Below are positions 1-7,662 of a DNA stretch of 27,272 nt, piece by piece. Each line of letters opens with the position of its first letter. Within the stretch, counting starts at the first letter, position 1. This stretch comes from DAOUGC01 sp034429695 (GTDB taxonomy: Bacteria; Chloroflexota; Anaerolineae; Anaerolineales; Anaerolineaceae): NCBI GenBank assembly GCA_034429695.1, contig DAOUGC010000179.1, positions 1 to 27,272 of the forward strand, read 5' to 3'. Both the position numbers and the translations under genes were made by a program. The notes under the pieces were generated by a model. That model saw only the letters and a list, made by a program, of their open reading frames with translations, ran no database searches and was not told the origin of the DNA.

Positions 1-408
1 CCCACCCCCACCGCCACGTTGCCGCCGCCGTATGCCGCGCCCAACCTGCTGCTTCCCGCTGATGGCGCCACCTTCATCACCGGTGCTGACACCGTCACCC
101 TGCAATGGGCTTCGGTTGGCACGCTGCGCGAAAACGAGATCTACGCCGTGACCGTGGAAGACCTCACCGAGGGCACCGGTCGCAAGATCACCGAATACGT
201 CAACGACACCAAGTTCATTGTCCCGTCCTCTTTCCGTCCCACCGCCACCGAACCGCACATCATCCGCTGGACGGTGACCGTGGTGCGCCAGACGGGAACC
301 ACCCAGGACGGCAACCCGATTTACGACTCAGCCGGCGCATTGAGCATGCCGCGCGTGTTTAGCTGGGCTGGCACGGGCAGTGCTCCTGCAGCCACAACCG
401 CCCCGTAA
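1..408 (+). CDS. C-terminal part of a secreted protein of unknown function (5' end outside window)
   Basis: The frame is open from the first base and ends at a TAA (406-408), so the gene starts upstream of the window. The visible 135 residues begin with a Pro/Thr-rich linker (PTPTATLPPPYAAPN) followed by a beta-rich segment with the pattern LLLPADGATF ... VTLQWASVG ... YAVTVEDLTEG. This resembles Ig/fibronectin-like extracellular domains found at the end of envelope proteins, some of which carry LysM repeats. The tail is Ala/Thr/Pro rich. A TTG at 19 is not a credible start because the linker is cut in half there. It is followed 20 bases later by the hairpin terminator at 428-463. The coding assignment is secure; the domain identity is a weak inference because the N-terminal domains are missing. 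Confidence 0.75.
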   Translation, partial: PTPTATLPPPYAAPNLLLPADGATFITGADTVTLQWASVGTLRENEIYAVTVEDLTEGTGRKITEYVNDTKFIVPSSFRPTATEPHIIRWTVTVVRQTGTTQDGNPIYDSAGALSMPRVFSWAGTGSAPAATTAP

Positions 409-427
409 ACCTCAATCCAGAAAATCA

Positions 428-463
428 AAATCGTCCCCGGTGATTTCTCATCGGGGACGATTT
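428..463. terminator. Bidirectional intrinsic terminator between the partial CDS and trxB
   Basis: A perfect 12-bp stem (428-439 with 452-463, arm AAATCGTCCCCG) encloses a 12-base loop. T-rich sequence follows on the plus strand (TTTATTTAAT), and the A-rich flank on the other side gives a U-rich tail on the minus strand. It sits between two convergent genes and can serve both. Confidence 0.85.
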
Positions 464-487
464 ATTTAATGAGGATGAAAAGATGGA

Positions 488-1483
488 TTATCCCGGCATG
501 ACCGCTGAATGCGGTTCTTCGGTCTGCTCGAGAAAACGCGTGACCTGTATGGCCGCGGCTGCGCCCATGCCCGCCGATGTAATCACCTGGCGGAAGTTGG
601 GGTCGTTCACCTCACCCGCGGCAAACACACCCGGTACGCTGGTCTGCATCAAATTATCAGTCACGATGTACCCCAGGGGTGTCATTTGCAGTTTGCCGGC
701 GAACATTTGAGTGTTGGGGGTGTGTCCGATGAAAATAAACACACCGTCCGTCTCCAGGGTGCTTTCCTCACCGGAAACAACATTCTTCAACCGAACCCCA
801 CTCACCGCCTGGTCGCCTTCAATATGGGTGACCACCGAATTCATAATATACGAGATCTTTGCGTTCTCCCTGGCGCGGCGCTGCAAAATGGCCCCAGCCC
901 TGAATGCGTCTCTGCGGTGGATCACCGTGACCGATGACGCGAAGCGCGTCAGGAACAGAGCTTCCTCCAGTGCGCTGTCGCCGCCGCCCACCACCACAAC
1001 CCGTTTATCCTTGAAGAACCAGCCGTCGCAGGTGCCGCAGTAGGACACGCCCCGACCGGTCAATGCCACCTCGCCGGGAACGTTGAGATGATTGGGGCTG
1101 GCTCCGGTGGAGATGATCAGCGCATCAGCCGTATAACTGCCTGAATCGGTCTTCACCGCGAAGGGCTTGACCGATAAATCCACCTCGCGTGCCAGATCAA
1201 ATTGAAACTGCGCGCCAAAACGTTCGGCCTGTTTTTGAAACAGATCGCCCAGTTCCAGCCCGCCAACGCCCTCCGGAAAACCCGGATAATTTTCAATCAC
1301 GTTGGTTAAAGATGCCTGCCCGCCCAGTTGGATGCCGGTCAACACAACCGGTTCCAACTCTGCGCGTGCGGTGTACAGCGCGGCGGTCATGCCCGCCGGC
1401 CCCGCTCCGAGGATCAGGACTTTTACATGTTTGTTTTCCGCCTGAGCGGGTTGTCCAATGGTATTGAAAGTTAAATCCATCAT
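488..1483 (-). CDS. trxB: Thioredoxin reductase (NADPH)
   Basis: A 331-residue flavoprotein of normal length for low-molecular-weight thioredoxin reductase, which uses NADPH to reduce thioredoxin in the cytoplasm. The FAD-binding dinucleotide motif GAGPAG is at residues 26-31 and the redox-active pair is C149-G-T-C152 followed by Asp. The NADPH domain has GGGDSALEEA (166-175) and the HRRDAFR phosphate-binding motif (189-195), which indicates NADPH preference. The C-terminal FAD motif is AAGEV rather than the common AAGDV. The active site is CGTC instead of the usual CATC, a small but visible variant. Two ATGs occur in tandem. An AAGGTG motif is only one base from the first and four from the second (1480), so the second may be the true start. 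It is not in an operon; its promoter would lie in 1484-1584. Confidence 0.93.
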   Translation of the reverse strand: MMDLTFNTIGQPAQAENKHVKVLILGAGPAGMTAALYTARAELEPVVLTGIQLGGQASLTNVIENYPGFPEGVGGLELGDLFQKQAERFGAQFQFDLAREVDLSVKPFAVKTDSGSYTADALIISTGASPNHLNVPGEVALTGRGVSYCGTCDGWFFKDKRVVVVGGGDSALEEALFLTRFASSVTVIHRRDAFRAGAILQRRARENAKISYIMNSVVTHIEGDQAVSGVRLKNVVSGEESTLETDGVFIFIGHTPNTQMFAGKLQMTPLGYIVTDNLMQTSVPGVFAAGEVNDPNFRQVITSAGMGAAAAIQVTRFLEQTEEPHSAVMPG

Positions 1484-1584
1484 GCACCTTGTCCTGTCGT
1501 TTTATTATTAGATGCCTGAACCCATCGTCAGGTTACACACGAAAAAATACAACCAGTAATCATCGCTTATTGGGAATGACACCA

Positions 1585-2931
1585 TCACCCTGTAGCGGCT
1601 TTATCGGTGATCTCCAACCCTTTGTCCAGGATGGAAAAACCTTCAGCCAGTTGTTCCTCCGTCATGGTTAGTGGCGGAATGATCAGCAGGGTGTGCCAGT
1701 GGGTATACAGGAACAATCCCTGGTCAAGCAAATATTGCTTCAGTGCATTCATCTCTGCGCTGGATTGGTTGTATGGAGCCATGGGCTCACGCGTCTGGCG
1801 GTTCTTCACCAGTTCAATCACCCCAAACATGCCAATTGAGCGCACCTCACCCACGGATGGATGGCGTTCCACCAGCTCATCCATCATGTCGCGCATTACC
1901 TGACCGGTGGTTTCAGCTTTCTCCACCAACCGGTCGCTCTTCATCACTTCAATCACCGCCGCGGCAGCCGCCAGGCTGATGGGATGCCCATTATAGGTCA
2001 ACCCGCCCTGGTAGGTTTTCTTGTCAAATGTCGCTGCGATTTCGGGTTTCATGGCAACTGCACCCAACGGGGCATACCCGGAGGTCAGCCCCTTTGCCAT
2101 GGTTATGATGTCTGGAATCACGTCCCAGTGTTGCACGGCAAACCAACGACCGGTGCGACCAAAACCACTCATCACCTCATCGCAGATCATCAGGATGCCG
2201 TATTTATCACACAGGGTGCGCACCCCTTGCATGTAACCGGCAGGCGGCACGATCACACCATTGGTTCCCGTCACGCTCTCCATCATCACTGCCGCTATTG
2301 TCCCTGGTCCTTCAAAGCGGATGATCTCCTCCAAATGATCCAGGTAGTCCTGGCAGAACTGCTCCTCAGAAATATCCGGTTGATGCTGGTGGAAAGTGGA
2401 ACGGTACCGATAAGGGTCCAAAAAATGAACCACGCCGGGCATCAGATTGGGTTCCCATCCCAGGCGGCGTGGATCGCCGGTAAGCGCCATTGCCCCTGCA
2501 GATGCTCCGTGGTATGAACGGTAACGGGTGAGGATTTTGAACCTGCCGGTATGCGCGCGGGCGAACTTGATCGCGTTTTCATTCGCGTCAGCCCCGCCAA
2601 GGGTGTAGAGGAACTTGGTTAAACCGGGGGGCACAATCTCAGTCAGTAGTTTACCCAACAGTGCGCGGGGTTTGGTCGCCATGCCAGGGCCTGCAAAAGG
2701 CAGGTCGCGCGCCTGCTGCACCATGGCTTCGATCACGCGCTCATCGCCATGGCCGATGTTGACGCACATCACCATCGAATTGAAGTCCAGATAGCGTTTG
2801 TCATTTACATCCCAGAAATACACACCTTTTGCCTTTTTAACGGCAATCGGTTTGACGCTCGCCTGGGCAGACCAGGTCCAAAAATTGTGCTCCATGGAAA
2901 GGGGCAGGATTTCCGCATCGTTGAGTTCCAT
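1585..2931 (-). CDS. Class III pyridoxal-phosphate aminotransferase (omega-aminotransferase type)
   Basis: A 448-residue fold-type I aminotransferase that would transfer an amino group between an amine or omega-amino acid and a keto acid. Visible signatures are the N-terminal WDV-D-KRYLDF strand (40-50), the GGADANENAIKFAR helix (112-125) and RSYHGAS (138-144). The PLP pyridine-nitrogen aspartate lies in ICDEVMSGFGRTG (D251), and the Schiff-base lysine in TMAKGLTSGYAPLGA (K280). The frame is open to a GTG at 2952, but GGGAGA lies directly upstream of tandem ATGs at 2934 and 2931, so I place the start at 2931. Substrate cannot be read from the sequence. Taurine, beta-alanine, putrescine or glutamate-semialdehyde type enzymes are all possible within class III. 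It appears monocistronic. Confidence 0.88.
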   Translation of the reverse strand: MELNDAEILPLSMEHNFWTWSAQASVKPIAVKKAKGVYFWDVNDKRYLDFNSMVMCVNIGHGDERVIEAMVQQARDLPFAGPGMATKPRALLGKLLTEIVPPGLTKFLYTLGGADANENAIKFARAHTGRFKILTRYRSYHGASAGAMALTGDPRRLGWEPNLMPGVVHFLDPYRYRSTFHQHQPDISEEQFCQDYLDHLEEIIRFEGPGTIAAVMMESVTGTNGVIVPPAGYMQGVRTLCDKYGILMICDEVMSGFGRTGRWFAVQHWDVIPDIITMAKGLTSGYAPLGAVAMKPEIAATFDKKTYQGGLTYNGHPISLAAAAAVIEVMKSDRLVEKAETTGQVMRDMMDELVERHPSVGEVRSIGMFGVIELVKNRQTREPMAPYNQSSAEMNALKQYLLDQGLFLYTHWHTLLIIPPLTMTEEQLAEGFSILDKGLEITDKAATG

Positions 2932-3019
2932 CATTTCTCCCATGTCGATCACAAGATTGTTCTGGGCTTAATCCTATCACAGATTAGCCCGCGACTGGCA
3001 GGGAAGGCTTGCCGCATGC

Positions 3020-3025
3020 TATACT
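3020..3025 (+). promoter_or_regulatory. Extended -10 promoter for the DUF309 gene, probably giving a leaderless mRNA
   Basis: TGC TATACT (3017-3025) is an extended -10 box. Only six bases separate the box from the ATG at 3032, so transcription should start at or next to the start codon. No Shine-Dalgarno sequence is present. A -35 element is at best weak (TGGCAG at 2996-3001, spacing 18). Confidence 0.5.
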
Positions 3026-3031
3026 TCGGGC

Positions 3032-3460
3032 ATGGTTGGAGAAGGGGAATCTCACTTTTCAGAACACGATTACCAAACCAGTTGCCACGGCGATCTCCAT
3101 CCGCAGGCACGCTTGGGCATCCACCTGTTCAACCAGGGCGAGTACTTTGAAGCTCACGAAGCGCTCGAAACCGCCTGGCGGGATGATATGAGTGCGGTAC
3201 GTGAGCTGTATCAGGGCATTCTGCAGGTGGGAGTGGCGTACCATCACATTCAGCGCGGCAACCGCATCGGAGCGCTAAAAATGTTCCAGCGTGCTTTTGC
3301 CCGCCTTGATCATTATCCGCCGGTTTGCCGCGGTGTGGATGTTGCCAAATTAAAGCAAGACGCCGGCAGGATACACCGGCTTCTGCTGGACACCGCCCCA
3401 GAACACACCGCCCGTCTGGCTGCAGCGGGTTTTCCACCGGTATGTCTGCTAAACGAATAA
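3032..3460 (+). CDS. DUF309 family protein
   Basis: A 142-residue protein with the diagnostic DUF309 pattern: GEYFEAHEALE (36-46), W49, LYQGILQ (59-65) and GN-x-x-GALKMFQRA (76-88). Family members are small all-helical cytoplasmic proteins of unknown biochemical function. The conserved acidic/His cluster EAHE suggests a metal- or ligand-binding pocket, but no activity is established. The first 22 residues are outside the conserved core. There is no ribosome-binding site; the start is chosen because the -10 element at 3020-3025 implies a leaderless transcript beginning at this ATG. It ends nine bases from the convergent cyclase-family gene. It has no functional link to either neighbour that I can see. 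Confidence 0.85.
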   Translation: MVGEGESHFSEHDYQTSCHGDLHPQARLGIHLFNQGEYFEAHEALETAWRDDMSAVRELYQGILQVGVAYHHIQRGNRIGALKMFQRAFARLDHYPPVCRGVDVAKLKQDAGRIHRLLLDTAPEHTARLAAAGFPPVCLLNE

Positions 3461-3469
3461 ACCGTTGGG

Positions 3470-4108
3470 TTATTTAATTTTTAAGACCGCGCGACACGGC
3501 GCGCCATCTGCCCCGCCCAGTTTGAGCGGCAGGCAGATCAAATCGTAAACACACGGTTGTACATGGCTCAGATCCAGCCCTTCCACAACGATCATGCCTG
3601 CCCCAAGCAGCACTTCGTGGGTTGGGCGGCTCTTTTTGTAGGGCGCAACGGAGAGGTAATCAATCCCAATCAGTCGCAACCTGTGCGCCGCCAGCCACTC
3701 TGCACCCGACAGGTCGACCCCCACAAAGTCAGCCTGAAAATCGGGCAGCTCTTGTGCCCAAAATGTGGAATTGCGCGTTTTGATCAACAGTCGTTCCACA
3801 CCCGGCTGCACCCCGGCGGCTTCCAGCTCCTGTGCTGTGACCACGTTAACGCTTTCAGGCAATTCAATCACCTGACACTCACCGATCAGGATGTTGAGAT
3901 CCAGCGCCTCAACGGTATTTCCATCCGGCAAAAAGTGATATGGAGCATCCAGGTGGGTTCCTGTGTGGGCTGCCATCTCGATCCTTGAGGCGTTGGCGTT
4001 TGCACCTTCCTCAATTTTCCGAAAACGATAAACGTTCACCGGCAGGTCTCCCGGCCAGGTGGGCATGTTTCCGTGAATGGTCACGGTCAGGTCAATAAAG
4101 TCACTCAT
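3470..4108 (-). CDS. Cyclase-family metal-dependent hydrolase (kynurenine formamidase-like)
   Basis: A 212-residue member of the cyclase/kynurenine-formamidase superfamily. The hallmark metal-binding motif HTGTHLDAPYH is at residues 48-58 (H48, H52, D54, H58), preceded by the typical N-terminal D-L-T-x-x-I-x-x-x-M-P-x-W-P-G segment. GIDYLSVAP (mid-protein) and a conserved late strand (IVVEGLDLS) are also family features. Members hydrolyse formamides, lactams or cyclic amides, usually with Mn or Zn. Whether the substrate here is N-formylkynurenine cannot be decided, because no tryptophan-catabolism genes lie nearby. The frame extends to 4138, but GGGAGG with suitable spacing precedes the ATG at 4108, so that start is preferred. 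It lies 71 bases downstream of the second CapA-like gene on the same strand and may be cotranscribed. Confidence 0.88.
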   Translation of the reverse strand: MSDFIDLTVTIHGNMPTWPGDLPVNVYRFRKIEEGANANASRIEMAAHTGTHLDAPYHFLPDGNTVEALDLNILIGECQVIELPESVNVVTAQELEAAGVQPGVERLLIKTRNSTFWAQELPDFQADFVGVDLSGAEWLAAHRLRLIGIDYLSVAPYKKSRPTHEVLLGAGMIVVEGLDLSHVQPCVYDLICLPLKLGGADGAPCRAVLKIK

Positions 4109-4179
4109 GATGTCCTCCCTGTATTCATTTGATGACATTCATCCAAAAATGGTTCAACTCGCTTGATGCTTTACCCCGA

Positions 4180-5898
4180 TTACTGTCCCCATTCACCCGC
4201 CGCAAAAATTTGGTCCAGGAAAGCCCGGCGTTCGTCGGCGCTCATCGAGCGCGGTTGTGACCAGTCTTCCAGCACGGCGGTCAAAAGTTCTGTGGATATA
4301 TGCCGCCCTTCATAAACGATGTGACGGTCCAGAAACTCCAGGCGGGTTCCTGCCACGGGCAGCGCATCTGAGAAATACTCAGGCGCAAATCCATCCGGCA
4401 TCCACATCTGATCAAAGAACAGGTTACCCAGACCATAATGAATGAAATATCCATCACCCACGGCAAAGGTCTGCGGGTAATGCGCCTGACTGCCGCTGAC
4501 AATGCCAGCCCCGGCATTGGCCAGTGCGTGAAAATCTGCCATTTGCTGCTCACCCGCGTAATGACTGTACGATTCGTAATACTGCAATGTAACCACAGGC
4601 AAATACCCCTGCTCACGCAGGCTGGCGACCTGGCCGTACATATAATCCCAATCACACGGGGCTGCACCTGGGGTGGTTTCGGTGGCCCACACTGACGGCG
4701 GTCCTGCCGGATTGCACCCAATCATGGCGATGCGGTTGCCGTTGTGCTCCAGCAACAATGGTTGCATGGCTTCTGACAGGGTATACCCGGAAGCGTAATA
4801 CTTCATGCCGCGCTGGGCGTACATCTCCAGGCTGTCCGGCATGGCGTCCACCCGCCAGTCCATCAGGTGATTGCCGCTCAACTCGATGATGTCTGCCCCC
4901 ACGTACTGCAACAGGTCAATATATTCAGGTCTTGAGCAAAAGATCAGACTGGTCTGGTAAGGGTCAGCCGGCGGGCAGGCATCTGTGAAAGAGACCTCAT
5001 TGCTGATGTGGGTGAAATCGGCGGCTCGCAACCACTCCCCGATCCGTTCGCCGGGGTAGGTCATGCCGTTGGATTCCATTTTTGCCCCCGTGGTGCGCAC
5101 CAGTGCGGTCACACCGGTGATCAACAGGCTGGTCATGTGGCTGTCATCGCGGTTGCTGGCTGGCATTTGCACCAGCCCGCTTCCGCTGGCTTCGCGCACT
5201 CCAAACCATACCTGCAGTGGATAATTTGCCACTTTAAACTCCTCATCCAGCGGTGAAATTCCATCCACACGCAACACCTTCCACTGCGGATTAAGGTTCT
5301 CAAAGGGCGTGATCAACACCCCCGCCCCACCTGCCCACGGATGGGTCAGCAACGATGCTTCATCCACCACCTCAACCAGTCCGCCTGGCTCACCCCACAA
5401 CGCCGCAAAAGCACTGCGGGTACGCGCCGATACGGATAACTTTCCGCCGTTTAACCACGGACGCTCCTCACCGCGCCATACTGCGCGAACATCTTCACCA
5501 CTGACTTCCTCCAGCAGGCTGTTAAAGGGAACCACCAGCGCATAAACCCAGCGGGATGCATTCTGCTCGCTGAACACCACCCCAACGTGCAATCCGGCGG
5601 CATCCGCAGAGACTGCCGTCTGCATATCGGTCAAGAATTGAATTTTCCCCGGCAGGCTTTCCGGCAGGGTATCTTCAAACCAGACCTGCGACTGTGCCCC
5701 CACCGGTGTGATGGAGGGTTGCACACCTGGCTGGGCTGCATCCGGCTGGCTGGGCAGGAAAGGCGTGCGGGTGGGGAACATGGCGGTACGCGTTTGTTCA
5801 AAGGATTGCCGTGCCGCCGTGATCGGCGAGCAAGCCGACAATATCATCAATATGGCGAACAGGGCCAGGAGGTTCCAATTTCTACCAGATGGCTGCAT
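4180..5898 (-). CDS. CapA-like lipoprotein with PBP-like N-terminal domain (copy B)
   Basis: A 572-residue predicted lipoprotein with hydrophobic segment 9-20 and lipobox ILSAC (lipidated Cys23). Residues about 70-235 resemble a degenerate phosphate-binding-protein-like domain (YALVVPFNSL, AGGAGVLITPFENL, WKVLRVDGISP). Residues about 257-550 match the CapA/YwtB metallophosphoesterase fold: ISNEVSF (N300, E301), ELSGNHLMDW (N343, H344), SGSQAHYPQ and HYGLGNLFFDQ. The family is tied to poly-gamma-glutamate or envelope polymer handling. The usual metal-binding Asp of the opening G-D-x-x-L-x-R motif is replaced (G262-V263-TALVR), so canonical activity is uncertain. The frame also offers a TTG at 5901, but the ATG at 5898 is better placed after AAAGGG. 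It overlaps the stop of copy A by 17 bases, indicating translational coupling and gene duplication. Confidence 0.82.
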   Translation of the reverse strand: MQPSGRNWNLLALFAILMILSACSPITAARQSFEQTRTAMFPTRTPFLPSQPDAAQPGVQPSITPVGAQSQVWFEDTLPESLPGKIQFLTDMQTAVSADAAGLHVGVVFSEQNASRWVYALVVPFNSLLEEVSGEDVRAVWRGEERPWLNGGKLSVSARTRSAFAALWGEPGGLVEVVDEASLLTHPWAGGAGVLITPFENLNPQWKVLRVDGISPLDEEFKVANYPLQVWFGVREASGSGLVQMPASNRDDSHMTSLLITGVTALVRTTGAKMESNGMTYPGERIGEWLRAADFTHISNEVSFTDACPPADPYQTSLIFCSRPEYIDLLQYVGADIIELSGNHLMDWRVDAMPDSLEMYAQRGMKYYASGYTLSEAMQPLLLEHNGNRIAMIGCNPAGPPSVWATETTPGAAPCDWDYMYGQVASLREQGYLPVVTLQYYESYSHYAGEQQMADFHALANAGAGIVSGSQAHYPQTFAVGDGYFIHYGLGNLFFDQMWMPDGFAPEYFSDALPVAGTRLEFLDRHIVYEGRHISTELLTAVLEDWSQPRSMSADERRAFLDQIFAAGEWGQ

Positions 5899-7510
5899 CA
5901 AAGATCCCTTTCAAGAGTTTCTCGCGTTCTGCCGCGGTCATCCAGCGCGGCTGGGCGTAATCTTCGATCATGATTGTAACCAATTCAACCCCCAGATAAC
6001 GGCTATTGTAAAAGATATGCCGGTCAATGAAGGCTTTTTTCTGATTTCCTTCCGCCTGGTCAAAAAACAGATTACCCAACCCAAAGTGCACAAACGTATG
6101 ATCAACAAAAGTAAAGGTCTGCGGGTAATGTGCCTGGCTGCCACTGACGATCACTGCACCGGCGCTGGCTGCCTCCAGCATATCCACCCTCTGCCCTGAC
6201 TGCGGTTTGAAATCATCCAGTTCAAAATGTTGAAAGGTCACCACCGGCAGATACCCCTGCGTTTTCAATTCATTGATCCGGGTTTTCAACTCTTCCATGT
6301 CGCAACGTCCAGGCCCCGGTTGAACATCGGTTGCCAGAATGTGCTCAGGACCCATGGCGTTGCATCCGATCAATGCAATGCGGTTACCATTGTGTTCCCA
6401 CAGGAAAGGCTTTGCCGCATCTGTTTCGTTCCATCCTCCGCCATAATAAGGCAGTTGTTCATCTTCATACAGACGCAGCGTTTCTTCAAATGCCGGAATG
6501 CCCCAGTCCAGCACATGATTTCCGGTCAATTCGACAACATCCACACCGATCTCTTCAAACAGGGCAAAGTAGGATGGGTCCGAGCAAAAGCGCGCCTCCA
6601 AGCGCACCGGGTCGGCAGGCGGACAATCTGAATAAAACGGAACCTCATTGCTGACATGCAACAGGTCAGCAGACCGCAACCATGCGCCGATCTCCTGTGC
6701 CGGGTAGTCCACGCCGTACTCCTCCATGCGTTGGGCGGTATGGCGCACCAGGGCGGTTGTTCCGGTCAACACCACCGTACTCAACAGCTCTGCATCATAA
6801 TTGGAAACCGGCTCGTCCACCTGCTGCATGAGCGTGCGGACAGCCTGCGGGTCGCCTGCCAGCCCATAGCGGGCGGTCAACGGGTGGGTCAACGGGTCAA
6901 AGTCATCATCGTAAGGGGACGAACCGTCCACTCGCAGCACCTTCCAGTGTGGTTCCAGCCAGTGAAAAGGAAAAATAGCCAGGGTATCGGCTTTTTTCCA
7001 TGCTTCGCCGGTAAAGTCACCCGTGGTGGTCTCGACGCTTGCATCCATCTCACCTTCCCCCAGCCATGCACCCAGACCATGCGCCTCCCCGATCATAAAG
7101 CGGGTGAAGGGCTTGCCCCCTTTACCGTTCCATGCATTGCGAACGACGGACAAAGTTATTTCATCCGTAATGGTCGGGAAGTGCACCGCGGCAGTATACA
7201 CCCACACGCCCACCACCGGCAGATCCTCGCCAGGGGCAAGCGCCCGCAAAACCACCCCGGCTTCTTTTTCTGATCGAGCCATGGTCACATCCAGATCCAG
7301 CATGTTCACCAGTTCCTGTGGGGTGTTTTCATCCACCCACAGACGGATCTCCCCCACCGCCGTCGGAGTCGCCGCATCATCAACCGGTTGCGCGGTCTCC
7401 ATCAAAGCGGCGGGCGCGGGCGGGGTGGGTTCCCCCTCAGGGGCCACATTACATGCAGTGATCATCGCCAGGCAGATGAACGAAAAGATCCGGGTTGGGG
7501 TGGTTTGCAT
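5882..7510 (-). CDS. CapA-like lipoprotein with PBP-like N-terminal domain (copy A)
   Basis: A 542-residue paralogue of the next gene downstream. It has a short basic N-terminus, a hydrophobic core and lipobox MITAC (Cys20), then a Pro/Ala/Thr-rich linker. The N-terminal domain retains the FPFHWLEPHWKVLRVDGSSPYDD signature of its sister only in part (about 180-205). The CapA-like half starts at LTGTTALVR (249-256), where the usual Asp is Thr251. It continues with VSNEVPF (N288, E289), ELTGNHVLDWG (328-337), EHNGNRIALIGCN and SGSQAHYPQT, and ends with FGLGNLFFDQ. The two copies share motif order and spacing throughout, so they arose by tandem duplication or are both old members of one subfamily. 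It is the first gene of a minus-strand group and is divergent from the thiolase across 152 bases. A moderately placed GAGAG lies upstream of the ATG. Confidence 0.82.
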   Translation of the reverse strand: MQTTPTRIFSFICLAMITACNVAPEGEPTPPAPAALMETAQPVDDAATPTAVGEIRLWVDENTPQELVNMLDLDVTMARSEKEAGVVLRALAPGEDLPVVGVWVYTAAVHFPTITDEITLSVVRNAWNGKGGKPFTRFMIGEAHGLGAWLGEGEMDASVETTTGDFTGEAWKKADTLAIFPFHWLEPHWKVLRVDGSSPYDDDFDPLTHPLTARYGLAGDPQAVRTLMQQVDEPVSNYDAELLSTVVLTGTTALVRHTAQRMEEYGVDYPAQEIGAWLRSADLLHVSNEVPFYSDCPPADPVRLEARFCSDPSYFALFEEIGVDVVELTGNHVLDWGIPAFEETLRLYEDEQLPYYGGGWNETDAAKPFLWEHNGNRIALIGCNAMGPEHILATDVQPGPGRCDMEELKTRINELKTQGYLPVVTFQHFELDDFKPQSGQRVDMLEAASAGAVIVSGSQAHYPQTFTFVDHTFVHFGLGNLFFDQAEGNQKKAFIDRHIFYNSRYLGVELVTIMIEDYAQPRWMTAAEREKLLKGIFDAAIW

Positions 7511-7615
7511 AAGAGTGGCTCTCGTTAGATGGCAGGATTGGACGCCGGGTTGAATTTCGGTTTGGTCTGGGTTATTGTATCACCGGGTTTGATAGTGTTT
7601 GACAGGATTTGCCCC

Positions 7616-7621
7616 TATAAT
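7616..7621 (+). promoter_or_regulatory. Candidate -10 element upstream of the thiolase gene
   Basis: A consensus TATAAT lies 41 bases before the thiolase ATG. A perfect TTGACA (7599-7604) is present but only 11 bases away, too close for a standard sigma-70 -35. TTGATA at 7589-7594 is 21 bases away. The -10 is credible; the matching -35 is unresolved. Confidence 0.4.
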
Positions 7622-7662
7622 GATAGCCAGATCCTGACAGCGACCACGGGAGATGAAACAAG

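Noticed and set aside
1515..1532. Small hairpin CCTGA/TCAGG between trxB and the aminotransferase
   Set aside because: Only a 5-bp stem without a clear T tract; not enough for a terminator call.
1861..2517. 218-codon open frame on the plus strand
   Set aside because: Antisense to the class III aminotransferase; no ribosome-binding site or domain.
7599..7621. TTGACA followed by TATAAT as a standard promoter pair
   Set aside because: Both hexamers are perfect but only 11 bases apart, too close for sigma-70 recognition as a pair; only the -10 is kept.
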